From contig CANMWO010000001.1 of the NCBI GenBank assembly GCA_947501695.1, forward strand, positions 868,001 to 932,000: a stretch of 64,000 nucleotides of DNA, given 5' to 3'. Below the pieces are notes generated by a model. That model saw nothing but the letters and a program-made list of their open reading frames with translations. It was not told where the DNA came from and did not search any database. A program made the translations under genes and the position numbers. Shown one piece after another: positions 31,927-41,283 of this stretch; position 1 is the stretch's first letter, and each line of letters opens with the position of its first letter. Source of the DNA: an uncultured Sphingomonadaceae bacterium. Its GTDB lineage: Bacteria; Pseudomonadota; Alphaproteobacteria; Sphingomonadales; Sphingomonadaceae.

Positions 31927-33162
31927 CTATGATTTGATGACGGGTAGAAAAATTGCCACCGTCGTGCCGACCCCTTGTCCGCTGGTGACTTCCATTCGCC
32001 CCCCGTGGCGCTCTGTAATATGTTTGACGATAGCTAGCCCTAACCCAGTTCCGCCGATCGATTTGCTTCTACCTTTGTCGACACGGTAAAAACGTTCGGT
32101 CAATCTTGGTATGTGTTCGGCTGCTATGCCATCGCCCTGATCTGTGACGGCCAGCCGTAGCATGGATCCGTTCCGATTTGGCTCGATCGCGACGGAGATA
32201 GGGGTGCCGCGCCGCCCATATTTGTAGGCGTTACTGACTAGATTGTGGAGCAGTTGAGACAACTGTGCATAATCGCCTTGGACCGGTGGTAAATTATTCG
32301 GCAGCGAAACGACAAAATCATGATCTTTCTTATTGCGGCCGTTGAGGAATACGGCTTTCACCTCGGCCACCAAATCGGCAAGATCAACCGGCTCAGCAGG
32401 CAGTTGGTATTTTTCTGCTTCAATACGAGATAGCGACATCAAGTCTTCGACCAGGCGCTGCATTCGGTCGGCTTCTTGATACATGATGTTCAGGAAACGG
32501 GCGCGTGTGTCTTCGTCTTTCCCCGCTTCAGGGTTTTCGAGTGTCTCGATAAAGCCTTTGATGGCTGCGAGGGGCGTCCGCAACTCGTGACTCGCATTGG
32601 CAACGAAATCAGTGCGCATACGTTCAGCGGCATAGCGGCTGCTCTGATCGGAGAGCTGAACGAGTTTTAATCCGTCCCCCAGTGCGTGAATTCGCAATTC
32701 CCAGCGTTGATCCGCGCTACCGACCCCAACTAATAGAATTGGTTCCCCCGAGTGTTCGGCGTTGGGATTGGCAAGCCGGTCAGCGGCTGCCGGATGGCGG
32801 ATGGCGACTCGAACATCTTCGCCGATAATATGATTGCCGAGAAAATTCTTCGCCGCGGGATTGGCTGCCGCTACCTTGGCATTGCGAATAAGCAAAATCG
32901 GATCGGTGATCGGATCTATTACGTCCTGATAAGCCTCGGCTCTTCCTTGATATAAAATCCTTTTTTTCTGGCGTTCCAGCGCGGAGAAATCAGGTTGCGG
33001 CGTTGCGGCGTCTTCGAGCGCAATGATTGCCAAAGCGACGACACCAAAAGCAGACATGATGATAATTTTCATCAATGCAGGAGAGGTTTGCGTGGCCAGA
33101 ACCGATCCTCCAATGATGAGAAGGATAGCAAAAATCAGGCGAAAAGGAGAAATTGTGTTCAT
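31927..33162 (-). CDS. phoR: Phosphate regulon sensor histidine kinase PhoR
   Basis: DFVANASHELRTPLAAIKGFIETL, GGTGLGLAIVKHI; beside pstS. Confidence 0.93.
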   Translation of the reverse strand: MNTISPFRLIFAILLIIGGSVLATQTSPALMKIIIMSAFGVVALAIIALEDAATPQPDFSALERQKKRILYQGRAEAYQDVIDPITDPILLIRNAKVAAANPAAKNFLGNHIIGEDVRVAIRHPAAADRLANPNAEHSGEPILLVGVGSADQRWELRIHALGDGLKLVQLSDQSSRYAAERMRTDFVANASHELRTPLAAIKGFIETLENPEAGKDEDTRARFLNIMYQEADRMQRLVEDLMSLSRIEAEKYQLPAEPVDLADLVAEVKAVFLNGRNKKDHDFVVSLPNNLPPVQGDYAQLSQLLHNLVSNAYKYGRRGTPISVAIEPNRNGSMLRLAVTDQGDGIAAEHIPRLTERFYRVDKGRSKSIGGTGLGLAIVKHITERHGGRMEVTSGQGVGTTVAIFLPVIKS

Positions 33163-33399
33163 ATTTGCCGTTGCGATAAAATTCGGTCGCTTTGTTTAGG
33201 CGGGTTTTTGCAAAAACAACAATGGCTATGTCAAAATTCTGAGCGTGGATGTCGGCTCGAATATTCTTTTTACAGGATTACCCGTTAAGCATCTCAGTCG
33301 AAATGTCCCGTTTATGGACGACGAATTGCAAGCGTGACTGTTTACTCGCATTTAATCGTTTTTCCCTTTAAGGGCGGAATTCAGAGGATATTTTACGCC

Positions 33400-33828
33400 A
33401 TGCCGGACAATGCAAATCAGAATTATATGCCTTTAGAATCTAAAAAAGAATCCGACAATGGCGCCATTGTAACCCGTCGCCGTGCGTTGATGATGGGCGC
33501 TGTAACAGCTTCTGCTATTGTCAGCATCAAACCAGCTTTGGCGCAAACTGCCGGTTCTGTTCTCAATTGTGAGATTCCAGTGCCTGGCAATCACGCTGCG
33601 GGCGGCTTTATTGGTCCCGACGGCAAAATTGTATCACCTGATACGCCGGGCGCATTCCCGCCAGCGGGCCGTAATTTTACTGGCGAAGAAGTAAAACGCG
33701 CGATGAATGGCCGTTCTTTGCCTGGTACATCATACGACCAATCCAAAGCTTATGTGAATTATATCCGCCGGCTGCAGTCTGGACAAAGTGGCTTTACTTG
33801 CTACGCCTCCCTGCAAATGCCGCGATAA
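33400..33828 (+). CDS. Tat-signal small secreted protein of unknown function, candidate partner/substrate of the downstream cassette
   Basis: TRRRALMMGAVTASAIVSIKPALAQ Tat-like signal; two Cys in the mature part; start refined to MPDNANQNYM. Confidence 0.7.
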   Translation: MPDNANQNYMPLESKKESDNGAIVTRRRALMMGAVTASAIVSIKPALAQTAGSVLNCEIPVPGNHAAGGFIGPDGKIVSPDTPGAFPPAGRNFTGEEVKRAMNGRSLPGTSYDQSKAYVNYIRRLQSGQSGFTCYASLQMPR

Positions 33829-33936
33829 GCGGTGCTTTGATTTTCGGCTTCAAAGCCAACGCTTATTAACATATTCATGCTACCAGACAGGCCTGTTTTG
33901 AATGACTTGCCTTGATCAGGAATAGTGTAACCGAAA

Positions 33937-34215
33937 ATGAGCCAGCTTTATCGTGCCGCAGCCCCTGATGGGCTAATCCAGTTTCCGCTGGACAGTATGA
34001 CTCTGATTTTCCAGAAATCATCAGGGATCACGCATATGGTTGCTGATCCGGTACCAGCGATAATCGAGGTAATGGCTGAGGATATATTGACTGCTGATGA
34101 TGTCGCACAGCGGCTCTCTGCCAGCTATGATCTGGAAGATACTGCTGATGCCGCTGATATCGTGCTGGCGAGGCTGGTTGAGCTGTGCTCGCTTGGTCTC
34201 GTGGAACAGGTGTAG
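33937..34215 (+). CDS. PqqD-like protein (HPr-rel-A system PqqD family type)
   Basis: FQKSSGITHMVADPVPAIIEVMAEDILTADDVAQRLSASYDLEDTADAADIVLARLVELCSLGLVEQV matches the PqqD pattern. Confidence 0.8.
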   Translation: MSQLYRAAAPDGLIQFPLDSMTLIFQKSSGITHMVADPVPAIIEVMAEDILTADDVAQRLSASYDLEDTADAADIVLARLVELCSLGLVEQV

Positions 34216-34220
34216 GTCAG

Positions 34221-35090
34221 GTGGCACGGCTCCATCACCTTTATCTGACCGTCGGCCCGGCACGCTTCCGGGTTGCTTCAACTTGGCGGCAACCTCTGGA
34301 TCAATTGGCTGCGCTGTATAAGGACTATCCTGCATCGCAAGATGGTTATGCGGATTTTACGGTCCGCTTGGAGCCTGAGAAGCCATGGCGGCGCTATATC
34401 CGGCCATCGGTCCATATTTCAGGTGACTATTGGCTGCCCGATGCTGCGCCATTGCCGCTGAACCAAAGCCTGTTGGCGGCTGAAATGGGTATGAACCTGC
34501 AAATGGCTCTAGGCTGGCGGCGGCACCTTTTATTGCATGCCAGCAGCGTCGAAAAAGATGGCAAGGCCTTGCTGATGACCGGACTGTCTGGTTCGGGGAA
34601 ATCGACATTATCCGCCATGCTCGCGGAAAAAGGCTGGCGATTCATGGGCGATGAATTTGCATTGCTTAACCCGGATACCGGCATGGTGCACAGCTTCCCG
34701 CGCCTTATCAGTCTGAAAAATGAGGCAATTGCAGCTATGCAAGCGATTGTGCCTGATAACCGGTTTGGTCCTTTGATGAAGGATACGCCAAAAGGCGATA
34801 TTCGCCATATCGTTCCGCCGCTGGATTCTGTGAACAAGATGGCAGACCCTGCGAAGCCAGCCTTGCTGCTATTTCCGCGTTTCGGCTATGATCCCGCACT
34901 GCGCGATATGGGTAAGAGCGAGATTTTCGTGCGTCTTACTCAGGCTTCGACCAACTATGTCGCTCTGGGTGAAGTGGGCTTTCGTGCGCTAACAATGTTT
35001 GTTGATACGGTGCCGGTTAAGGCAATAGACTATCAATCAGCGGATCAGGCCGAAGAGCTGATTGATGGTCTCTGGGGCGAGCTGTCATGA
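34221..35090 (+). CDS. HprK-related kinase A-like protein
   Basis: LLHASSVEKDGKALLMTGLSGSGKSTLSAMLAEKGWRFMGDEFALL (HprK-like P-loop); start placed at GTG 34221 after the pqqD-like stop. Confidence 0.82.
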   Translation: MARLHHLYLTVGPARFRVASTWRQPLDQLAALYKDYPASQDGYADFTVRLEPEKPWRRYIRPSVHISGDYWLPDAAPLPLNQSLLAAEMGMNLQMALGWRRHLLLHASSVEKDGKALLMTGLSGSGKSTLSAMLAEKGWRFMGDEFALLNPDTGMVHSFPRLISLKNEAIAAMQAIVPDNRFGPLMKDTPKGDIRHIVPPLDSVNKMADPAKPALLLFPRFGYDPALRDMGKSEIFVRLTQASTNYVALGEVGFRALTMFVDTVPVKAIDYQSADQAEELIDGLWGELS

Positions 35091-36106
35091 TGCACAATGC
35101 TCAATCTTTGGTGGATGCTCTTCGAGAGCCGGATACGGTTCTTGCGCTTGACGGGGCAAAGTGGGCGGATCTCATCAGTATTGCCCGGGCAGAGTCACTT
35201 GTCGGCAGTTTGGCCCATCGTTTGGCAGATATTGAGGTGCCGAAGCAGGTTGAACCAATTCTGAGGGATGCGATTCAAGCCACTGACCTTGCTCGACAAC
35301 AGGCGCTTTGGGAGGCGGATAGCGCGCGCCGTGCCCTCGCACCACTAAACTGTAAGACGGTGCTGATGAAGGGCACCGCTTATGTCGCAGCGAATCTCGA
35401 CGTGGGTATCGGACGGAGCATTGGCGATCTCGATATCATGGCCGCACGGGATCAGTTGCCCGCTGTCGAAGAGCTATTGCTTGACGCCGGTTGGGAATGG
35501 GTGAAGCAGGACTCTTATGACGATCAATATTACCGCGATCATATGCATGAGCTGCCGCCGCTGATTCATCGCGAACGCGACCGGATGATCGATGTGCATC
35601 ATACAATTTTGCCATTGACCGCACGGCCAACGCCTAATGCGGTCGAGATATTGAATGCGGCAATTAAGCTGGATTCCGAACTCTACGTGATGGCGCCTGC
35701 TGATATGCTGCTCCACTCGGTTGCGCATCTTTTTGCTGATGGTGACTTGGCGGGGGGATTGCGCAACTTGTGGGATATTGATCGGCTGGTGCAGCAATTT
35801 GCTAACGAAGATAAAGAGTTCTGGACGGAATTGGCCACACGCGCGAAATTACATCAACTGGAACGGCATCTTGAGCGCGCACTGCGACTGGCCGCTCGGC
35901 TATATGGCACGCCCGTTTGTGAAGATCGCGCGGGTAAGACTAGATTTGCCGATTTTCTATACGTTCGCCGCCTGTTAGCGAGAGACGGATGGGGTCGGGA
36001 AAATCGAAAGTTCACACGGCAAGCCTTCTATATCCGTTCCCATTGGTTAAGAATGCCGCCGCTTATGCTCGCTCGACATTTATGGACAAAGTGGCGCAAG
36101 GGCTGA
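35087..36106 (+). CDS. Nucleotidyltransferase family protein (NTP_transf_5-like)
   Basis: VLMKGTAYVAANLDVGIGRSIGDLDIMAARDQLPAVEELLLDAGW, DVHHTILPLTARPTPNAVEI; overlaps kinase stop. Confidence 0.82.
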   Translation: MMHNAQSLVDALREPDTVLALDGAKWADLISIARAESLVGSLAHRLADIEVPKQVEPILRDAIQATDLARQQALWEADSARRALAPLNCKTVLMKGTAYVAANLDVGIGRSIGDLDIMAARDQLPAVEELLLDAGWEWVKQDSYDDQYYRDHMHELPPLIHRERDRMIDVHHTILPLTARPTPNAVEILNAAIKLDSELYVMAPADMLLHSVAHLFADGDLAGGLRNLWDIDRLVQQFANEDKEFWTELATRAKLHQLERHLERALRLAARLYGTPVCEDRAGKTRFADFLYVRRLLARDGWGRENRKFTRQAFYIRSHWLRMPPLMLARHLWTKWRKG

Positions 36107-36109
36107 TGG

Positions 36110-36796
36110 TTATTGCCCTAATGTGATCAATGTCGGAACAAGTTCGTCATAATGATCGATAACGGCATCAGCGCCGAGCTCTTCAACAGGCTGATGCAAA
36201 AAGCCGAAACTTACCGCAACATTAGCGATTCCGGCATTTCGCGCCGCTTTGATATCGAAAATACTATCGCCAACAAAGGCGGAGGGTGTATGATCCACCA
36301 CGCCACCACAGCGCCGGATCATCTCGTCAATCGGATCGCGTTTGGGTTTGCTGCGCCCTTTGCCCATTGTATCGCCACCGATGACAGTTACAAAGCGATC
36401 AATCATGCCGACATTGTTCAGCAGTTTAACCGCGAGACTTTCAAATTTGTTGGTGACGACCGCTAGCTTAATGTCCTGATCCTGCAGCAAATCCATAGCA
36501 TCGAGCAATCCAGCAAAGGCCGGTGCATTGTTACCCAAATTGGCTTCATAATGGTCAATCAGCACTGGCATCAGGCTTTTGACTAACTCTTTATCGCTGC
36601 CACCAGACTGCTCCAGCGCCATTTCCAGCATGTGCCGCGCACCCATGCCAACCAGTGATCGAATAGATTGCGAGTCAACAGTGGGTCGGTTCGCGCTTTC
36701 CAGCGCATGATTGAGCGATGCAGCCAGTTCCATGCTGGTGTCCAGCAAAGTGCCGTCGAGGTCGAAGCCAATAATATTGAAAGGAATTTTTGCCAT
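36110..36796 (-). CDS. HAD family phosphoglycolate phosphatase-like hydrolase
   Basis: IIGFDLDGTLLDTSMELAASLNHAL, FVGDSIFDIKAARNAGI. Confidence 0.88.
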   Translation of the reverse strand: MAKIPFNIIGFDLDGTLLDTSMELAASLNHALESANRPTVDSQSIRSLVGMGARHMLEMALEQSGGSDKELVKSLMPVLIDHYEANLGNNAPAFAGLLDAMDLLQDQDIKLAVVTNKFESLAVKLLNNVGMIDRFVTVIGGDTMGKGRSKPKRDPIDEMIRRCGGVVDHTPSAFVGDSIFDIKAARNAGIANVAVSFGFLHQPVEELGADAVIDHYDELVPTLITLGQ

Positions 36797-36889
36797 AGGG
36801 CTGCCATAGAACCGATCTTGCTGGCATAAGCAAGTCCATCATGGCATGGCCAAAATCCAGTTTGCCGAACATATATCCGGAGTTTTTGC

Positions 36890-38242
36890 ATGAGTGACCG
36901 TCCCCTAGCAGCCATTATATTAGCCGCCGGACAAGGCACGCGGATGAAGTCCGAAACGCATAAGGTGCTGCACCCGATTGCTGGAAAGCCGATGCTCCAT
37001 CATTTGCTCGATACAGTTGATTCCATCGGCGTTGAGCGCACTGTTGTGGTCGTTGGCGCGCGGCGAGAGCAGATTGAAGCCAGCGTTGAAGGCCGCAACA
37101 TTGCGGTTGCCGTGCAGGACGACCAGCTGGGAACGGGCCATGCGGTCGCTCAGGCGCATGATGCGCTCAAAGGCTTCGCGGGTGATGTGTTGATCCTTTA
37201 CGGCGATGTCCCGATGGTTAGCGCTCAGACGATGCAGGAGATGATCTTTCGTTTGAATAACGGCACAGAACCGCGCGCGGTTGTGTTAGGTTTTCGCCCG
37301 GATGACGCCGGTGCATATGGCCGGATTATCGCTGATGATCAGGGCGAAATCGAGAAAATGGTCGAGTTTAAGGACGCCAATGATCAGGAGCGCGCTATAA
37401 ACCTGTGTAACAGTGGCCTCATGGCGGCACGCTCGACCGATTTGTTCATTTTGCTCGATCAGATCAGCAACGATAACGCGGCAGGCGAATATTATCTGCC
37501 CGATATCGTCATGTTGCCGGGTCAGAAAAGCGCTGTGATCGAAGTTGACGATCCAGCCGAGGTTGCCGGCGTGAATAGCAGGGCCGAACTCGCAGCTGTC
37601 GAAAGTGAATGGCAGGCTCGCCGCCGGGAAAAAGTTATGGCAGATGGTGTCAGCTTGATTGCGCCAGAAACTGTTTGGTTTTCATATGATACAGATATCT
37701 CTTCAGACGTAGTGATAGAACCAAATGTGATTTTTGGTCCCAATGTTTCAGTTGCATCCGGCGCGACCATCTATGGTCATAGCCATATCGAGGGCGCGCA
37801 AATTGGCGCCAACACCAAAGTCGGCCCGTTCGCGCGGCTACGCCCCGGTGCGGTGATGGAAGAAGGCTCCAAGGTCGGCAATTTTGTCGAGATGAAGAAA
37901 ACTACGCTCGGTAAGGGTGCCAAGGCCAATCACCTGACCTATCTCGGCGACGCCGAAGTGGGCGAGGGCGCAAATATCGGCGCAGGTACGATTACCTGCA
38001 ATTATGATGGTTTCTTTAAATATAAGACGGTGATCGGGAAGGGCGCGTTTATTGGGTCGAATAGCGCGTTAGTGGCGCCTGTGACGATTGGTGATGGCTC
38101 TATTGTGGGGGCCGGCGCAACGTTGACGAAAGATGTTGCCGCTGATGATCTGGCACTAGTAAGGTCGGATCAAAAGGAAAAAAGTGGTTGGGCCAAGCGC
38201 TTTCGGGAGGTGATGGTCGCTAAGAAGAAGACTGAAAAATAG
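36890..38242 (+). CDS. glmU: Bifunctional N-acetylglucosamine-1-phosphate uridyltransferase/glucosamine-1-phosphate acetyltransferase
   Basis: AAIILAAGQGTRMKSETHKVLHPIAGKPML and C-terminal hexapeptide repeats. Confidence 0.97.
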   Translation: MSDRPLAAIILAAGQGTRMKSETHKVLHPIAGKPMLHHLLDTVDSIGVERTVVVVGARREQIEASVEGRNIAVAVQDDQLGTGHAVAQAHDALKGFAGDVLILYGDVPMVSAQTMQEMIFRLNNGTEPRAVVLGFRPDDAGAYGRIIADDQGEIEKMVEFKDANDQERAINLCNSGLMAARSTDLFILLDQISNDNAAGEYYLPDIVMLPGQKSAVIEVDDPAEVAGVNSRAELAAVESEWQARRREKVMADGVSLIAPETVWFSYDTDISSDVVIEPNVIFGPNVSVASGATIYGHSHIEGAQIGANTKVGPFARLRPGAVMEEGSKVGNFVEMKKTTLGKGAKANHLTYLGDAEVGEGANIGAGTITCNYDGFFKYKTVIGKGAFIGSNSALVAPVTIGDGSIVGAGATLTKDVAADDLALVRSDQKEKSGWAKRFREVMVAKKKTEK

Positions 38243-38248
38243 GCGGGC

Positions 38249-38803
38249 ATGAAATATCGCTCGGAGCTGCTTGATTTACTTATAAATGACCCGCTTCGGT
38301 GGTCCTTGATGCAAGATGTTCGAAGTTTAGATTTGCCCGATTGTTGGATCGGAGCTGGTTTTGTTCGCAACGCTGTATGGGATTATCTTCACCATATGCC
38401 GATCAGTTCACCGAAAACGGATATAGATGTAATCTGGTTTGACTCTTTGATTACAGACACCAGCGAAGACCAAAATTTAGAAGCGATCTTACGGGACAAA
38501 AATTCCGATTTTTGCTGGTCAGTTAAGAATCAAGCAAGAATGCATATAAGGAACGGCGATCGCCCTTATAATTCGTCCACTGATGCTCTTATGCATTGGC
38601 CGGAAATAGCGACTGCGGTCGCGGTTCGTGTAACCGCTGAAGATAGTTTGGAAATCGTAGCGCCTTTTGGATTGTCAGATCTTTATGAACTTCGTTTGGC
38701 GCCAACGCCTCATTTCCTGAAAAATAAAATAGAAGTTTTCAACAGAAGGGTTGCGAGCAAGAGATGGTTGGAAAGATACCCGCTTTTATCGATAGCTAGT
38801 TGA
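38249..38803 (+). CDS. Nucleotidyltransferase family protein (DUF925-like)
   Basis: LPDCWIGAGFVRNAVWDYLH..., KTDIDVIWFD. Confidence 0.8.
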   Translation: MKYRSELLDLLINDPLRWSLMQDVRSLDLPDCWIGAGFVRNAVWDYLHHMPISSPKTDIDVIWFDSLITDTSEDQNLEAILRDKNSDFCWSVKNQARMHIRNGDRPYNSSTDALMHWPEIATAVAVRVTAEDSLEIVAPFGLSDLYELRLAPTPHFLKNKIEVFNRRVASKRWLERYPLLSIAS

Positions 38804-38817
38804 CAAGATATCACGAT

Positions 38818-38835
38818 ATGATATCAGTATATCAT
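38818..38835 (+). promoter_or_regulatory. Operator-like inverted repeat overlapping the start codon of the antitoxin-like gene
   Basis: ATGATAT-CAGT-ATATCAT, perfect 7-bp arms; GATATC also at 38807 and 38820. Confidence 0.5.
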
Positions 38836-39073
38836 GACTCGTATCCTCGCTGACTTACCTGAAGAAGATGTTGAATGGCTCGACGCGCTTGCGGTGGAGC
38901 AGGGTAAGTCGCGTGCGGCTTTGCTCCGCGAAGCGGTTGAGGCTTACAGGGCGCGGGAAAGTCAGGACGGTATCGCTAAATATTTTGGTCTTTGGGCGCG
39001 CCATGGCTCGCAAGTCGATGGTCTGGACTATGAACGCAAAGTCAGCAGCGACTGGGATGGCGCACCGGAATGA
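38834..39073 (+). CDS. Ribbon-helix-helix antitoxin-like protein
   Basis: MTRILADLPEEDVEWLDALAVEQGKSRAALLREAVEAY RHH pattern; overlaps PIN ORF. Confidence 0.85.
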   Translation: MTRILADLPEEDVEWLDALAVEQGKSRAALLREAVEAYRARESQDGIAKYFGLWARHGSQVDGLDYERKVSSDWDGAPE

Positions 39074-39438
39074 TCGAAGCTTTTTTTGATACTAGCATCG
39101 TGGTGGATGCGCTCCAAAATGAACCGCGTGCGGGCGTCGAGTTACAGCGAACGAGTCGCCCGTGGATCAGCCGGATTAGCTGGATCGAAATTATGGCGAG
39201 TGCGCCGGAGGCGGCTTTGGCGGAGACCGAGGCTTTTTTGAGGCTATTTGCGATTAGTGAGCTCGATGAAGAAATTTCTCGCCGTGCCGCCTTGATGCGC
39301 CAACAGCGCCCGTCGCTGAGCTTTCCCCATGCGATTATTTGGGCCTCGGCCCAAGTATCTGGTCGCATTCTCGTTACTCGCAATATAAAGGATTTTCCGT
39401 CAGAGATGCCGGGTATCCGAATTCCTTATACACTTTAG
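39070..39438 (+). CDS. PIN-domain toxin (VapC-like)
   Basis: FFDTSIVVDALQNEPRAGVELQ, SWIEIMA, AIIWASAQVSGRILVTRNIKDF acidic PIN residues. Confidence 0.85.
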   Translation: MIEAFFDTSIVVDALQNEPRAGVELQRTSRPWISRISWIEIMASAPEAALAETEAFLRLFAISELDEEISRRAALMRQQRPSLSFPHAIIWASAQVSGRILVTRNIKDFPSEMPGIRIPYTL

Positions 39439-39456
39439 AAGAAAGCCTGAAACACG

Positions 39457-41280
39457 ATGTGCGGAATTATTGGAATTGTTGGCAAGGAAGCTGTTTCGGA
39501 TCGTCTCGTCGATGGTCTGAAGCGTATGGAATATCGCGGCTATGACAGTGCAGGCGTCTGTACGGTTGAGGGCGATCAACTGATCCGCCGCCGTGCAGAG
39601 GGCAAGCTTGCCAATCTGGTAACGGTTCTAAAAAGCGATGATGCAGCCGGTAACATCGGGATTGCCCATACCCGCTGGGCTACCCATGGCGCGCCAACCA
39701 CCAATAACGCGCATCCCCATGCCACTGGGGAAGTGGCGCTGGTGCACAATGGGATAATCGAAAACTTCAAAACCCTGCGGGAAGAATTGAGTGCGCGCGG
39801 TCGTTCGTTCGAGAGTGAAACAGATACCGAAGTGGTCGCGCATCTGCTTAGCGAGCAGGTTGAAGATGGAAAATCACCGGAAGAGGCTGTCCAAGCGGTG
39901 TTACCAGCATTGCGTGGTGCTTTTGCTCTGGCAATAGCATTTCGCGAGCAGCCGGACCTGTTAATCGGGGCGCGGTTGGGGTCGCCCTTGGTGGTCGGCT
40001 ATGGTGATGGTGAGACATATCTCGGTTCTGATGCATTGGCTCTCGCGCCGTTGACCCAGAAAATTGCTTATCTGGAAGAAGGCGATTGGGTGGTCATCAC
40101 TCGTGATGGAGCCGCGATTTATGACAGCGCTAACAATCCTGTAGAACGCGAAATCACGACATCTGGTGTGTCTGCTGCAGCCATTGAAAAGGGCAATTAT
40201 CGCCATTTCATGCAGAAGGAAATTTTTGAACAACCCACCGTGGTCGCCCAAACACTTCAAAGCTATATACGTCCACTGGAACAGCAAGTCGCGCTGCCGC
40301 AAATGGATTTTGATCTGCGCGACATCAAGCGCATCACAATCGTGGCCTGCGGGACGTCTTATTATGCTGGTATGGTAGCCAAATATTGGTGTGAGACTTT
40401 TGCCCGCGTACCGGTTGATTTGGATTTTGCATCCGAATTTCGGTATCGCGATCCGGTGTTGGAGCCAGGCGGCCTGGCGCTGTTTATTTCTCAATCCGGT
40501 GAAACGGCCGATACATTAGCGGCGTTGCGTCACTCAAAGGAAAACGGCCAGAAAATCGCCGTGGTGGTCAACGTACCGACAAGCAGCATGGCGCGCGAAG
40601 CTGATCTGTTATTGCCGACCCATGCGGGCCCAGAAATTGGAGTGGCATCGACTAAGGCGTTTTCCTGTCAGCTAGCCGTTTTGGCTGCGTTGGCCGCGCA
40701 TCTGGCTGTGGTTAAGGGTGAGATGACGCGCGAGGAAGAACGCGAAGTTGTCAAACATTTGACGGAAGCTCCAGCCGCACTGAACGCCGCACTGGCCCAT
40801 GATGAGGATATTGCCGACATGGCGCATCTGATCGCACCAGCGCGCGACGTGCTCTATCTGGGGCGCGGTCCCGATTATCCGCTGGCGCTAGAAGGTGCCC
40901 TCAAACTTAAGGAAATCAGTTATATTCATGCGGAAGGCTATGCCTCTGGTGAGATGAAACATGGTCCAATCGCCTTGATCGACGAGGCCGTACCAGTGAT
41001 TGTTATCGCGCCCTCAGGACCGCTTTTCGAGAAGACAGTCTCTAACATGCAGGAAGTGCGCGCACGCGGCGGCAAGGTTGTGCTGATCTCAGATGCCGAT
41101 GGGCTTGCTGAAGCTGGAGAAGGCTGCATGGCGACGATTGAGATGCCAAAGGTCCATCCGCTCATTGCTCCGCTCGTCTATGCGGTGCCTGTGCAGTTGC
41201 TTGCCTATCATGTGGCAGTGGCAAAAGGCACGGATGTTGATCAGCCTCGCAATCTCGCGAAATCGGTAACTGTGGAGTAG
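39457..41280 (+). CDS. glmS: Glutamine--fructose-6-phosphate aminotransferase (isomerizing)
   Basis: MCGIIGIVG, HTRWATHG, SIS domains, terminal LAKSVTVE. Confidence 0.98.
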   Translation: MCGIIGIVGKEAVSDRLVDGLKRMEYRGYDSAGVCTVEGDQLIRRRAEGKLANLVTVLKSDDAAGNIGIAHTRWATHGAPTTNNAHPHATGEVALVHNGIIENFKTLREELSARGRSFESETDTEVVAHLLSEQVEDGKSPEEAVQAVLPALRGAFALAIAFREQPDLLIGARLGSPLVVGYGDGETYLGSDALALAPLTQKIAYLEEGDWVVITRDGAAIYDSANNPVEREITTSGVSAAAIEKGNYRHFMQKEIFEQPTVVAQTLQSYIRPLEQQVALPQMDFDLRDIKRITIVACGTSYYAGMVAKYWCETFARVPVDLDFASEFRYRDPVLEPGGLALFISQSGETADTLAALRHSKENGQKIAVVVNVPTSSMAREADLLLPTHAGPEIGVASTKAFSCQLAVLAALAAHLAVVKGEMTREEEREVVKHLTEAPAALNAALAHDEDIADMAHLIAPARDVLYLGRGPDYPLALEGALKLKEISYIHAEGYASGEMKHGPIALIDEAVPVIVIAPSGPLFEKTVSNMQEVRARGGKVVLISDADGLAEAGEGCMATIEMPKVHPLIAPLVYAVPVQLLAYHVAVAKGTDVDQPRNLAKSVTVE

Positions 41281-41283
41281 AAT

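Noticed and set aside
33204-33217. Perfect 14-bp palindrome GTTTTTGCAAAAAC upstream of phoR
   Set aside because: Short and A/T-homopolymeric; could be chance, with no independent support for a regulatory role
33937-36106. Complete lasso peptide biosynthetic cluster
   Set aside because: No lasso cyclase (asparagine synthetase-like), no B2 transglutaminase-like protease and no short precursor seen; only tailoring-like genes are present
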